Below, one piece after another: positions 10,589 through 21,978 of a DNA stretch of 64,000 bases. The DNA is from Hirundichthys speculiger. Its lineage: Eukaryota; Chordata; Actinopteri; Beloniformes; Exocoetidae. The stretch is taken from the NCBI GenBank assembly GCA_018398805.1, contig JAGFBZ010002542.1:310001-374000 (forward strand), written 5' to 3'. Positions within the stretch are counted from its first letter, which is position 1. Each line of letters starts with the position of its first letter. Under the pieces are notes generated by a model. The model had not been told where the DNA came from, did no database searches, and saw only the letters and a list, made by a program, of their open reading frames with translations. The translations under genes were made by a program, and so were the position numbers.

Positions 10589-10722
10589 GCCACCCAACTA
10601 ATTGGGTTGTTGGTTCAACCCAATTAGTTGGGTTAAAACAACCCAGGGTTGGGTGCGACCAATAGTGACCCAGTGGTTGGTTTAAAGTTGAGTTATTTTT
10701 AACCCAATATTTTTTAGTGTGT
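10589..10722. repeat. short AACCCAA-rich palindromic repeat (MITE-like)
   Basis: A perfect 16-bp inverted repeat, CCCAACTAATTGGGTT (10593-10608) and its complement (10617-10632), is separated by 8 bases. Further 'aacccagggttgggt' and 'ttaacccaatatttttta' words follow, the kind seen in small teleost palindromic MITEs. It replaces the 3' end of the pogo copy. Confidence 0.7.
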
Positions 10723-11722
10723 AATAAACGGCTGGCCACCTTACTTATGCACCTTGTTGTTCCCCTTTTTGTCACTACCAGCCTCACTCACCATCACTGG
10801 TGTGTAATTTTGTCCAGCAGACAAAGCTCAGTCAAGCTCATTCATGGTTTATCTTGGCATGATTGCACTTATTTGAATGAACAAAAGCATTCTGTTTGGA
10901 TTTCACTCCATTGTTAAGATGAGAGTGAAGGAAAAAGAAAGAATGAAAGGGAAGGAAAACTGTGAGTTGGCGTAACTTGAATGCTCATGACGTGGACATG
11001 CTGTGATGGTGCTGTATCAACTGTTTGTTAAGTCTTGCGTAGAAAACTATGGAGCTTGTAACTGAAAGCATGTTTGTGTATTAACCCATGTTCAGTCAGT
11101 GTAAATAGAACTGTTGGGAACTAAATTAGAACTCATCTATGTTGCCAGTTGCAGTTTTATTACATCCTAGTTCAGATAAGCCAAATGGTTAAAATGGTTA
11201 ACATGTGAATTCATATGTACTTATTATACATTGATCTTCACGCTACTGGCACCCTGAGTAGTGTAATTTTGTTTTGTTTTTTTTAGTTTGTTTATGAGCT
11301 CAGAATAAATGAGATTTGGCTTGAGCAAGATCCTAACAGGAGTCTACGTATATCTATAAATCAACAGCTTCTTAAGAAAACTACAACAAGTACACAGGGC
11401 ACTCTAGCCTGACTACCCTTTGCTGCTGGTCAGGATTTCCCCTAGGTTTGGTGCCAGTAACATAATCAGCAAAATAACAGCTGAGATTATAACAATATTT
11501 CATGAAGAATGCATGATTTACATACACACAAAGGATTGTCTTACTTTTCGAGAAGATGTTTTCTACTTGTTGAAGTGAACTCAGTTCAACACTGTGCTCA
11601 GAAAAATAAAAGCATTTATTTTGTCATGATCCACAAGGAACTTTAGCAAATCTTGGCTGATTTGCTATCTATTCATCTATTCATCCATTCACTTCCACTT
11701 AATATTCTGTTTACAGGGCAGC
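10723..11722. other. pth2r intron, nothing recognised
   Basis: AT-rich intron with no coding signal and no repeat family that I can name. Confidence 0.5.
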
Positions 11723-12574
11723 TGTCATGGTGTGGGTTGGACTGCCTTTGTTTTCTTCTTTATTTTCTGTGCTTAGTTGGTGTTCTCAACTCTCCTGTCT
11801 TTAGTCTATCTTGTTTCCTGTTTTACTTTGAGGGTCTGTCTTGTCTTTGTTGTGTTCACCTTACGTTCTTCCATGTATTTCCCTGATTGTTTGCACCTGC
11901 CTCTTGTTTGTTCCCTCTGTTTATATAAATCTTGTCTTTTCCCCTGGTCGGTGCTGGGTCATCTGTTGTCCTTTCGTCACTCTACCAATGTTCCTGTTCT
12001 TTTTGGATTCCTGCTCCTCTGTCCAGCCCTCTCTCTGCTTGAGGAATTGTTACTGCAAGTTTCATTTTGGAGCCTAATAAAGACTGTATTGTTGGACTCT
12101 CCTGCCTCCCATCCTCCTGCATTTCCTCCTGTATCCTCCTAATGTCACAACCCGGGTCAAAGGCCATGACAGGAGTGAGGGAGGTGGCACAAGATAGTCG
12201 GTACCAACAGTAACAAGTTTATTTTAACAGACAATCACACTCAACAACACAGTAACACCAGTCAAACCATCTGCCAGCCATGGTCCTGCCAACTGGTTCC
12301 ACAGCCCATCAGCAGACCCTAGAAGGCCAGCAGTTATCCAGAGCTGTGAGAACCGCAACCTGGCGGAAGCAAAAAGGCAGCCACATGGGATCAGCACCCT
12401 TATCGCAGCTCCCGCAGCAGTCTGAAAATGGCCACCTTAATGGGAGGAGAACCACCGAGCCCAGGTGTGTTCTCCTCACACTGCTGACTCTCCACCTGCA
12501 ACGGAAAGAAACCAAAAACAACCAACACCACCACCTAGTGTGCAGGAGGAGGAGTCGTCATATTAACCATGACA
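11723..12574 (+). mobile_element. LTR of retroelement family A, split by another LTR
   Basis: It begins TGTCATGG and ends CCATGACA. It has a TATA-like 'tatataaa' near 11921 and an AATAAA near 12075, so promoter and polyadenylation signal are in LTR order. It is collinear with the solo LTR at 31354-31801: 'gttcctgttttacttt', 'gtctgtc' and 'gcacctgcctc' blocks are shared. A family B LTR (12143-12562) sits just before its last dozen bases. Without that insertion the LTR is about 430 bp. A short gag-like frame follows directly, so this may be a 5' LTR rather than a solo one. Confidence 0.7.
12143..12562 (-). mobile_element. solo LTR of family B, nested in an LTR of family A
   Basis: It is the reverse-orientation relative of the LTR at 32998-33390. 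Shared features are 'gtcacaacccgggtcaaa' (end), 'gaggtggcacaaga.agtcggtacc' in two blocks, and 'cagcccatcagcaga'. The flanks are ctaa (12139-12142) and ttaa (12563-12566), an imperfect 4-bp target duplication. Removing the element rejoins 'cctcctaa' to 'ccatgaca', the end of the host LTR. No internal retroelement genes, so it is a solo LTR. Confidence 0.75.
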
Positions 12575-12590
12575 GAACGACCCAGCCATC

Positions 12591-12794
12591 ATGGACCCAG
12601 CGGGGGAAGAAATGATCCCTCTGCTGAAGTACTTCAACAGGGAGGCAGGGAAGAACTTAGCACATGCAGAGGACTATGTGGAGGACTATGTGGAGGTCTG
12701 CAGAGGAAGAGACCCTTCCAGGAGGAGGCAAGGCATTCCTACTCCTCCACAGTGTCTTTCAGCAGGCTGCTTGTGGATTTGGTCCTTGTCTTAA
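12591..12794 (+). pseudogene. short gag-like frame after LTR A
   Basis: It opens 17 bp after the LTR end with MDPAGEEMIPLLKYFNREAG, continues 'HAEDYVEDYVEVCRGRDPSR' and then degenerates. Many fish LTR elements start gag with a similar MDPA- sequence close to the LTR. No zinc knuckle or protease is visible downstream. The phrase 'ggactatgtgga' is tandemly duplicated. Assignment to gag is inference from position and N-terminus. Confidence 0.35.
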
Positions 12795-12829
12795 ATATGT
12801 TTTGTATTTGTCTTTCCAGCCAGTAGTCC

Positions 12830-13500
12830 CCAAGTCCAGGTCAAGGTGGAACCATTTTGTTTTTCTCTCTGAATGATTTTACTTCTCCATCCAAGAAGTG
12901 GACTATTCCGTTAGTTATTTGTTGTGCAAGAAATAGTTATAATTCAAAGCCTTTTAAAACCCTTGTCCAAAAAATCAAGCATGTTGATAACCTTGTAAAA
13001 GCAGCATTAAAGTTGAGGCATTTTCAAGCATTTTAAGCAACATTTGAATCCTGATTTAAGGAATTATTATGTATGAAACATTCACTAATAATTTATCTCC
13101 TCTTGCATTGACATTAAACAAAATGTAGTATATGAAGAGATTGTTGTGGTAAAACAGTTTTATAGTTGTGTATGTAATTTATTTATCAACAAAATGTCTC
13201 TTATTGAACACGCCAGTGAGAGTGAGTCATACATCATGTTCGTGAACAAATCACTCATAATTTTGTTATTTTCAGCCCTGTGCTAAATAATGACTTTTTT
13301 TTTCAATGGCTGAAAAAAAAGGTTATTTTGTCAGTTTTACTTATGTCTGTATTTGTGTCACACTTCAGAAAAGCTTCTGTATGTATCATGCTGACCCTTT
13401 ATTAAGCCCAAGTTGCCCAAAACCCACACTTGTATCTTTCATCTCTTCTTCTGGGAGCTGTGAAAGTTCAGAAAACAAACAGAAAATCTGAAAAATCCTT
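12830..13500. other. pth2r intron, nothing recognised
   Basis: AT-rich intron with no coding signal and no repeat family that I can name. Confidence 0.45.
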
Positions 13501-13504
13501 GACA

Positions 13505-13645
13505 TCCATCCACCCATCTATCCATCCATCATCTTTCGCTTAATCCATAAACGGACCATGGGGTCAGCAGCCTAAGCAAAGAGACCCAGACCTCCCTCCC
13601 CCCAGCTGCGTCCACCAGCTCCTCTGAGAGAACACAGAGGTGCTC
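13505..13645 (-). mobile_element. 3'-end fragment of the APE-type fish LINE
   Basis: Read on the minus strand, 'gaggagctggtggacgcagc' and 'ggagggaggtctgggtct' match the C-terminal coding end of the large LINE at 21335-24535 (compare 21897-21940). It is followed by a GGATGGAT-type tail (13505-13535 on the plus strand as tccatccatc words). This shows the normal 3' tail of that LINE family, which is absent from the big copy. Confidence 0.7.
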
Positions 13646-13954
13646 GCAGGCCACTTAAGAGATGTAGCCTCTTCTTTTTAAACATCATGTCAAAATAGAT
13701 TTTTTTCTTTAAGCAATGTTGAGTGTCACTCACGTGTCTTGACAGAGCACAGCAAAAACAAAGAGAAAAAAAATGGAGAAATGAGCCAAAGGTTGCTGAG
13801 TAAAATATATATAATGGCCCAGTTATTCCAAAGTGCATGCTGGGAGCAGATCATGCAAAAGGCCTTTTCTCGGCACCAAGATTGCACTGTACTGTGGACT
13901 GACATAGCCAGATTTTCAGACTGACACTGTTCATTAGTAAAAAATCCTCTGCTG

Positions 13955-14062
13955 AGAGAAAAAAACCTTAAAGCCAAACACTGGCAAAGGAAAAACTCCC
14001 CTTCAAAAGGGGAAGAAACCGTGGGCAGGACCTGGATCATATGGGGGGGTGAGACCTCCGGC
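13955..14062 (-). mobile_element. fragment of SINE-like TTGAATTG repeat
   Basis: 'ggcaaaggaaaaactcccc', 'gggaagaaaccgtgggca' and 'ggacctggatcatatggggg' match the middle of the repeat at 6953-7420, same strand. Both ends are missing. Confidence 0.7.
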
Positions 14063-14160
14063 CAAGTGTCATTAGTCACTAAAAGAAAATTAGCTTTTAC
14101 AATGCTTAAGTGTGCCCTTTTTTAAAACAAAATGTATAGCGAGTGGGTTTTGCATGTTAG

Positions 14161-14195
14161 ATAATAATATGGATAATAATAATAATAATAATAAT
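14161..14195. repeat. (ATA/AAT)n microsatellite near a splice donor
   Basis: A run of ATA units, interrupted once, lies about 20 bp inside the intron from the donor of the TM6-TM7 exon (14217). Length changes here could bring A/T-rich sequence close to the donor. Confidence 0.85.
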
Positions 14196-14217
14196 GTTCA
14201 ATAAGAAAAAAAAATAC

Positions 14218-14356
14218 CTGAAATGAGTTGAAGAACAGCTCGCAGTACATGCGGATCTCCCAGCTCTGTCCTTGAAATGTATGAGGCATCCCAACAAAGA
14301 TGATATAGTGGATGCCAAACACCAACACCAGCACAAGTGTGGACTTCGCTAGTTTT
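14218..14356 (-). CDS. pth2r: pth2r exon: TM6, ECL3 and start of TM7
   Basis: 46 codons plus one base of a split Arg codon. It encodes [20 protein letters not shown] (TM6 with the conserved KS.LVL..VFG pattern), [20 protein letters not shown] (third extracellular loop) and FFNSFQ, the start of TM7. The acceptor is CCACAG before 14356 and the donor is CAG|GTATTT at 14217. The loop sequence is closer to PTH2R than to PTH1R as far as I know those families. In phase on both sides. Confidence 0.95.
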
Positions 14357-14569
14357 CTGTGGATGCAATGACATATATACAACATACATGTAAGTGAATA
14401 GAAATACTGAGATTATTCCATTATTTACAATTCCCAAAAGAGAAGGCAAATGCAAAATAAAAACAAACAAAAGTAGTAATTATTACATTTTTTTTTATAT
14501 TTACTTTATATCAAACAATATGAACTCATGCTTTTAGCTTGTCAGTCTTCATTTCATTAATTCATTCAA

Positions 14570-14890
14570 AAATACTTTATTTATCCCTGAAAGGGAAATA
14601 AGTTGTGCACTACTTGTCATGATTTAAGTTTCTTCAAAGATTCATTGTAGACACTTATTACTGTGAGCAGGAAGGATCTCCTGTAGCAGTCTTCTGTTGC
14701 AGCAGATCTGAAGAAGTCTGACTGAAGACACTGTTGCTGAATTACTGTGTTGTGAAGAGGATGCTCAGGGTGCTCTATTATATTTTTAAATTTGTTGAGA
14801 GATCCGGGGGATGAAGAGGTCCCGGTTGGCATCACCCCAACACTCCCCACCCCGTGGCAGGAAGCCTGGGCCAAAGGGGAAGGTGTATCG
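14570..14890 (-). mobile_element. Rex1-like LINE 3'-end fragment
   Basis: On the minus strand it ends with 'tccctttcagggataaata', a generic CR1/Rex1 3' end. Upstream, 'cttcagtcagacttctt', 'ctgcaacagaagactgctac' and 'ctgctcacagtaataagtg' correspond to the C-terminal coding and 3' UTR region of this kind of LINE. Frames are broken. Confidence 0.5.
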
Positions 14891-14979
14891 CAGACTGTAG
14901 GATGCGATGCAGGGTGTGATTTCTGGTCAATACAGAGTGTAGTGGATGCAGTAGATTAATGATGATTACTGGTTGTGTT

Positions 14980-15138
14980 GCCTGTGATTTCTAATTAATA
15001 AAATGTGTGATTCTAATCAGTAAGTAGAAACAAGTTGATTTAGTAATGCAGAAAAGTATTAAAGAAGGAGCCAATCAGCAGATGCCTGTGATTTCTAATC
15101 AATAAGTAGAAACAAGTTGATTTAGTAATGCGGAAAAT
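14980..15138. repeat. imperfect direct duplication
   Basis: 'gcctgtgatttctaat' occurs at 14980 and 15084, and 'aagtagaaacaagttgattt' at 15022 and 15104. The two units differ by a 22-bp insertion or deletion between these words, so this is a local tandem duplication that has diverged. Confidence 0.85.
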
Positions 15139-15832
15139 CAGTAAAGAAAAAAACAATGTCAATTTTATGTTGAGGATGTTAAGGATTGACAGCAAAATGA
15201 AGATTCTTAGCTGAGGCAAAGTGCTGTCCATCTGTGCTGAGCTGAGCGAGGGGGTCAGGTTTTCTCAAAACAAGCGGGTGTAGTCAGGTGCAGAGGAAGA
15301 GGAGCGGATTGGGTGTATATGAGAAATTAAATGGAAGGGGTGGTTTCTCTAAATGACAAACCTGAAATAAGTGGGGAAAAATAGAATTGGATAAAGCATA
15401 AATTTGGGTTGTGAATTGGGTAACATTTCCTTCAAGATAAAAGTCAGACCAGTAGTTCGAGGACAATTCTAAGTGCCTCCAGCTCACCGGTTAGCGACCT
15501 CAGGTTACTAGGAGACATAACATAACTGAGAGAGGAGAAGGCATCACGTGAGGCCCTGTTATTAAAATAATGAAGCTCTCCTGCAATACACAAGAGTAGA
15601 TGTGGCTGGCACATGACAACGAGGGGGCCAGGTGCACAGCAGTGTTTTGGTTAGGTCTGTAGAGGAGCCAGGAAGAAGCCTGAGAAAAAAAAAAAGAGGA
15701 AGCCTGGGAAAGGAGCATGGCCTGAGAGGAGCGGGGTGTGTCGCTAAGCACGCCTCTGTTGAGCATAGACCAATCAGGAGAGTTATGTGATCCTGCTTTA
15801 ATTTATGTACACCCTGTTGTATGTGAATAAAT

Positions 15833-15965
15833 GGTAAATGGACTGCACTTATATACCGCTTTATCCACACCAAGGTGCTTTCAAAGTGGTTTACAATGGC
15901 CTCTCATTCACACACCAGTGGGCGGCTGCTACCTTACAAGGCTCTGCCAGACCCACTGGGGGCAA
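15833..15965 (+). repeat. dispersed teleost repeat ('ggtaaatggactgcac')
   Basis: 'aaatggtaaatggactgcac', 'ttatataccgctttatcc' and 'cattcacacaccagtggg' are the words of a very common fish interspersed repeat. No ORF. The exact class is not certain from this fragment. Confidence 0.6.
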
Positions 15966-15999
15966 GTGGGGGTTTGCAGGTTTTCAGGCAATATTGTAA

Positions 16000-17831
16000 A
16001 AAGTGTTGCAAAAAAAGAACACCTACCCCACCTTTAAGGGAATCACAGATCTTTCATCTTTTTAAATTTGCCCTTTTTTAAAATGCTTTATTTATATCTC
16101 TTATATCTCTCTAATTTGTATCTCTCCTGTAATATTGAGATTGGGGAAAAAAGCAATATTCAACACTTTTACTGGAATTATTTCACTAATCTTGTGTGTG
16201 TAAAACTAAACACCAGATGGTAAGGTATGTTTGTATAGAGACGGTACATTGGGCTGTCAAGTTTTCAAGGTTTGTTTGTTTTTTTTCTCAAGTTTGCAGT
16301 GCAGTGATCCCTTATTTTTCGTGGTTAATGGGGACCGGCGCCCCTCCGTGAAAATCAAAATCTGCGAACTGAAACCGGAGCCCCCCGAGCCTAAATAATG
16401 TGTTTAAAATAAGTTTAGAAACCGCAAAAAAGTAGCGAGGCACTGCAGCGAAACAAGACAAAGGCTAAACTGTGGTCTTTCTGTTACAACATTTCTTTGC
16501 TGTGAGAGAACACGCACAACATCCTGTGATGCTTGGGTGATGTGTCTCGGCCAATCAGCGCACAGATTCTAGAGTGCTGGGCCGTCTGCGTTTCCTGTGT
16601 TGCTTACAGGAGGCTGCAGTAGCGGAACATGTCACTGCCGGGCCGGGGGCGGGGCACATGACCGGGCCCTTTAAACCCAATAAAGCTTGTGATTACATCA
16701 TTTTACAACATACGTATTCCCGCAACAGCGGGGCTTACAAGCATTACTACATTTTTGACACATAGCTCAAAGCATTTGATAGTAAGAGTTCAACACCACG
16801 AAGAGAAACCATGTCATTTTGAAATCAATCAAACCGTCATGAAGTCTAACAAACCAAGAGAACAACAAAAACATTAGGCTACCTGGCCCCTAATAATATA
16901 ACAACACAAAGTCAAAGAATTCAGCACCACAGGTAGCTACATCATCATTCTGACACCCACTTTAATGAGCAACTTCAACTAATAAGAGCACAGTTACTGT
17001 ATCAATAGCTAGAACGTTTTGTAAAATTGGCACAGCGGCCCACACGTTCACATACAAACATAGATTCAATATAAAATAGCAGAACTACTCACCACTATTA
17101 AAAGGGTACACGACGAGCTCATCATCTTGTGCTTGCTGACGTAACCCGACAAAACCGACATTAACTCTAACAAACCATGAGAACAACAAAAAAATTAGGC
17201 TACCTGGCCCCTAATAATAACGTTAGGCGGTCAGGCTACTCCAATAACAACCACATCAACAGTTTACAACTAACTCACATATTGTTTTCAGTGTCAGTGA
17301 TTGTGAGTAATTGTACCTGTGAATCTGGCTCCCTGACCGCACTGAACAACAATGTCAGGTTCATCTCCAGGATTAGGATGAACAAAATACGTGTCCAGCT
17401 TTTTAAGTTTCGTTTTCTCCTGTGCTCTTTTCTCCCTTTTCTTTGCATTTTGTCGCTCCACTTCAATGTTTATATGAACTGCCACTCATAATTGCATTGG
17501 TCTTTGATCCACCTAGCCTCCACCGCGTTGCCTCTGTTGACAAGTGATTGATGATGATGCTGATGGACGGCTGTTGATGACGATTTTACCCAAAATACAT
17601 TTGGAGATCTTGTAAATTTGCACATTGTAAAGTTAACTTTGAGAGTGAACATGAAGCCAGCCATGTAGCACAACATTGAATTCACTGTGTTGCAGAAACC
17701 TACATGACCAAAGTCAGTCTTAAAATTTTTGACCAACCATGATTCATTCTGGCTGGAGCAACCTATATATTACCTCAGACGAAGCACGACTTATTTTGCG
17801 CAGAAATTGTTGAATCCACGGATGTGCAAAG
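16000..17831. other. intron region with repeat fragments and a possible transposase first exon
   Basis: 16296-16470 has a 'cagtgatcccttatttttc' block with CpG-rich words typical of small fish MITEs. 16540-16690 is GC-rich with a CCAAT box and a gggcgggg box. A ~55-bp segment ('gagaacaacaaaa..attaggctacctgg') is present at about 16858 and again at about 17180. On the minus strand 17485 to about 17328 reads MAVHINIEVERQNAKKREKR, then 'KLKKLDTYFVHPNPGDEPD', and ends at a donor-like AG|GTACAA. That resembles the first exon of a TTF/hAT-type transposase. None of this is firm. Confidence 0.3.
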
Positions 17832-19160
17832 CAAGGTTATTATAGTTTTGAAATTTTCTTTAGTTTTTATTTTTATTTAGTTTTCCAGTTTGCTTTTTTA
17901 TTTCAGTTTAGTTTTAGTTAGTTCAACAAGTAATTTAGTAGTTTTAGTTTAGTTTTTATTTTGAGGAATTGACTAGTTTCAGTTTAGTTTTTATTTAGTT
18001 TTAGTCTTAGTTTTAGTTTTTCTTCTTCTTGCAGTATGCAGCAGATTATACACCTTTTTGACTTAAAAATTGTGGACATGCGCCCCCTAGTGGCCCCGCC
18101 ATAACTGGAGTGTGCGGTGCTCCACCAACTAACCCAAACACAGCAGCGTGGAGGATCTGTTACGGATAACACAGACATGTCTTGGATTGATGATGTTAGG
18201 CAGTGGCCTCCAGTTACAGATGAAGGTAGTTTATCGCTGTTTTTAATGATTGGTTATGGAAATAGCATGATCTATTCCCATAATCAAACACTAAAAACTG
18301 TGGAACGCTGGCTATAACTAACGTCAACAAGCCATAAAGATTATGCTACTGTAACATTAACGCTAGCGGTAAATTCGGCTATGTGTTAATGTTATATTTA
18401 ATTTATTTTATCATCCACCTAAGTCATTCATTCATTCATTTATTCATTCATTTATAGGCTTGTGCTAGTGCCGAGGGCTACAGTAGCCTCATACTGCTGT
18501 TCTTTCGGCCAGAATCGTCCGGGACTCTCAGTGAGACTAAGAGTAGTACGAGATTGAATGTTAACCAAAACTCACCCGGCTGTATTCATTTGGAACAAAG
18601 TCCTTTCTGTTGATATTTTTCACCCACGTCTTCCTAACTTCTTGTTCTGCAAACAAGGCAGTCTTCGTGCATACTTTCTTCTTCCATTGTTGGCACAGTT
18701 TATGACGGAACATTATTCCCACTCGACCGACTCGACATTATAAAAATATATATTTGTAGAAAGAGAAAAACACTGGTTAATCTGCGAGCCGGTGAAAGTG
18801 TCGCTCTGTAGCACAACCCCGCAATGGCGGACGGGGTACTTCCGGGGGGCTGGCCCGAAAAGGTCTATATCCGCTATGCTGCCCCTCTCTGGAGGGAGGG
18901 TATCATAGCGGCTGCTGCAGGACAGGCAGTAATCTCTATGGCAGTAATCGAGGGAGAAAACGAAACGACAACGAAAACGAAGCTGAATTTATCTACAATT
19001 CAGTTTAGTTTTAGTTAGTTTTACATCCTTCATTGTAGTTTTTATTTAGTTTTCGTTTTTTTTTTAATTGTAGTTTTTATTTTTGTTTCAGTTAACTGAA
19101 ATATTTTTTCATTGCTAGTTTTAGTTTTAGTCTTAGTTTTCGTTAACTATAATAACCCTG
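17832..19160. mobile_element. 1.33-kb hAT element with perfect 8-bp TSD
   Basis: Exact duplications of gtgcaaag lie at 17824-17831 and 19161-19168. The ends are CAAGGTTATTATAGTT and, as complement, CAGGGTTATTATAGTT. The subterminal regions are long runs of TTTTAGTTTTAG-type units on both sides. The unique core (about 18020-18960) includes a short frame, MSWIDDVRQWPPVTDEG, ending at a donor-like GGTAGTT (about 18225). This may be the first exon of a lost transposase. It is therefore probably an internally deleted, non-autonomous copy. Confidence 0.93.
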
Positions 19161-19168
19161 GTGCAAAG

Positions 19169-20600
19169 TGTAACCGACACTTAGAGGAAGGCCTGTTTCT
19201 TTGTCTTTTACCGGGCCCTTCAGGGCCCGGGCCGGGGGAGTACCGCCCCCCCATTCCCCCCTGGCGCGCCGCCGCTGGGAGGCTGTAAGTCATCGTTTGA
19301 CGTTTTGATGGCAGCTGCAGCCTCTTGTCTGCTGTGTCTGCGAATAACTAAAACTGCGGAACTTAAAGCAAGAATTGGCAAGGGATCAATGTAATTAGAA
19401 ATGCTACATGCTTGATGCTACATTGGTTATTTCCACTGCATAATCTGTAAAGTGTGCCATTAGTGACATGAACATTTTAAATTGAATTATATCTCACAGT
19501 GTCTCATAATGTGATTAGCAAAAGTAAGACATTTTTGTAACATGTATTCCTTTTCTCCTCAAACTCTCCACCATATTTCACCTTTCATGTGACTTAGAAA
19601 CACAGACTGCCACTGTGAAAAGCTATACATCTTTTTTTTAGACATTGCAGGTTGCTGCTCATTAACATGGTTCGTGTCTTATCAATGTTTTGAGTCTGTA
19701 TTTGTCATTTTCTAGCCAACAGTCACGAAAAACCTTGCATCAGCAGTCATCTCTGTCTTTGGTGAGGCAGTTGCATGTGAAAACAGATCATGTCAAGGTG
19801 CATTCAAGTCTCAAGAAATATTTTTTCCATCCAATAAACTATTCAGTTACATAACTATTTGTTGTGGAAGAAAGTGTTGCATTTTTCAAACCTTGAAAAC
19901 AAAATAACAAAATTGAAGTATCTTCAAGGATTTCAGGGCACCATATGAACCTGGTAATTTAGTCCTTAGCTCCTGTTAAATAAAAATCTGTTGAAACTAC
20001 AGTACAGAAAAGTTGTGGTTACACCTTTTCATGTCATCAGTAGTGGGATAGTAGTGGGATAGACAACTTCAATGTTGTCAAGTCACTTAACTCCATTTCG
20101 TAAATGCATACTACCCGTAAATCAAGCTGGGATACACATCCAGAGCAGCATACAGCTAGTACTTGATTGAGGAAAGATCATTCGAGTCAGCTGTAGTTTA
20201 ATTAACATGGTTAAATTAAAACATCACAGCTCTTAGAACTATGCTATTTTTCACACTTAAGGGAGGTGTATTTTGCCTTTTTTTCCCAGATGTTGTCAGA
20301 ATCTCCTGAGGAATTAATCAAATGTCTGTGACATGCTTCGTCCAAAATACTACATGGATGCAGTTTAAAAGCACCCTTTGTTTGTGGAGGCATGCTGCTT
20401 TTGAAATGGGTGTTACAGCTTTTTATTACCCATTGAAAAGATTCAGCATATACAGCACGGTTTGATAAAGTTGTGGCTATGCCTTATTGAGCAAATTAAA
20501 TGGAGAAACCCAGATCATTCTTTAGCATATAACTTACATTAAATGCCAGCGTAGTACTTAAAATTAACACAAACTTTGTAGATGAGGCATGATCGGTACA
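19169..20600. other. pth2r intron, nothing recognised
   Basis: It begins with a GC-rich patch containing a palindrome, CCGGGCCCTTCAGGGCCCGG (19211-19230). The rest is AT-rich intron without coding signal. Confidence 0.45.
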
Positions 20601-20603
20601 AAC

Positions 20604-20698
20604 CTGTACTGTTTCCTGGTGTCGTATCTCCCTGCGTTAGTCTCTCGAATCTTAGTGGCCAGCACTCGCACAATATTCACGAACAAAATAAAGTTGAG
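20604..20698 (-). CDS. pth2r: pth2r exon: end of TM5 and third intracellular loop
   Basis: It encodes [20 protein letters not shown] and then [12 protein letters not shown], the inner half of TM5 and ICL3. The Lys/Arg-rich loop is the main G-protein contact of class B receptors. 'RVLATKI.ETNA' and 'DTRKQYRKLAKS' (finished by the next exon) are strongly conserved in PTH receptors. The acceptor is TTTCAG and the donor AG|GTTTGT, with the last Arg codon split after two bases. Confidence 0.96.
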
Positions 20699-21180
20699 CT
20701 GAAAGAGGGAAAATAAAAGAGGTGGAAAACTGTCCGTGTTGTCTACTAACTGCAGTAGAGCTCACTTCATATAAAAGACGCACAAAAAATGACATTGAAC
20801 AGAATTTCTGTTAATGTGACTTGCTTTTTTTTTTTTTTTAAGCAAACTGTCAAAAAGGCATTAAATCAGAATATTTGTGTGCTCTCCTCTCTCTGTCCCC
20901 CATGTTCTCTCTGTCCTGTCTCCCCTCTCTTTTTCTTTCTTTACCCAGCTGGCCTTCGGCAGGAAGGTCCGCCCATATGAGCCAGGTCCTGCTCAAGGTT
21001 TATTCCTCTTAAAGTAGACTTTTTCCTTGCCACTGTTTGGCTTAAAGTTTTTTTTTTTCCCTCTGTGGAAGTTTTTTACTTGCCATTATCCTTGATTTGG
21101 ATTTAATATTATAATTTTATTTAATGATATTTGCTCGGGGGTCATGATCTGGGTCTCTGTAAAGTGCCGGGAGCAGTGGT

Positions 21181-21330
21181 TCTCAAACTTTGGTACGCGA
21201 GCGCTCTCTGGTGCAACGCAGGGAACGTCATCACTTTCCACATTTTTTCCACATTTTTACTTTTAAAAACAATAAAAAAAAACATACAATGCATTATAAA
21301 TACAATGTTTCAAACAAAAAAGGGTAGAAT
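21181..21330 (+). mobile_element. hAT-type MITE fragment
   Basis: It starts CAGTGGTTCTCAAACTTTGG, a typical hAT terminal repeat, just after 'gccgggag'. No matching right end is visible before the LINE sequence begins near 21335, so the copy is truncated. Confidence 0.5.
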
Positions 21331-21334
21331 GCCT

Positions 21335-21978
21335 CCTCCGGGTCGGGAGTGAGGTTCTGCCTCAAGTGGAGGAGTTTAAGTATCTCGGGGTCTTGTTCAC
21401 GAGTGATGGGAGAAAGGAGCGGGAGATCGACAGACGGATTGGTGCGGCGTCTGCTGTGGTGCAGGCTCTGTACCGGTCCGTTGTGGTGAAGAGAGAGCTG
21501 AGCCAAAAGGCAAGGCTCTCTGTTTTACCGGTCGATCTTTGTTCCAACCCTCACCTATGGTCATGAACTGTGGGTAGTGACCGAAAGAATGAGATCGCGG
21601 ATACAAGCGGCGGAAATGAGCTTTCTCCGTAGGGTGGCTGGACTCTCCCTTAGAGATAGGGTGAGAACCAGTTCAACTGTCATTCGGGAGAGACTCAGAG
21701 TAGAGCCGCTGCTCCTTCACATCGAGAGGAGCCAGTTGAGGTGGTTCGGGCATCTGGTTAGGATGCCCCCCGGTCGCCTCCCTGGGGAGGTTGTTTTCGG
21801 GCATGTCCAACTGGGGAGAAGACCACGGGAAGACCCAGGACCCGCTGGAGAGATTATTCTCTCAGCTGGCCTGGGAACGCCTCGGGATTCTCCCAGAGGA
21901 GCTGGTGGAAGCAGCCGAGGGGAGGGAGGTCTGGGCCTCTCAGCTGAAGCTGCTGCCCCCGCAACCCGATTCCGGACC
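21335..21978 (+). pseudogene. LINE C-terminal segment, inverted relative to the rest of the element
   Basis: Plus-strand frames encode the protein end of the LINE whose 5' part lies on the minus strand next door. 'LPQVEEFKYLGVLFTSDGRK' is the conserved motif after the RT catalytic centre. 'EREIDRRIGAASAVVQALYR', 'AEMSFLRRVAGLSLRDRVR', 'LLHIERSQLRWFGHLVRMP' and 'LAWERLGILPEELVEAAEG' follow, with several frameshifts. About 45 residues between the RT centre and this segment are missing. The usual GGATGGAT tail is absent. Confidence 0.85.
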
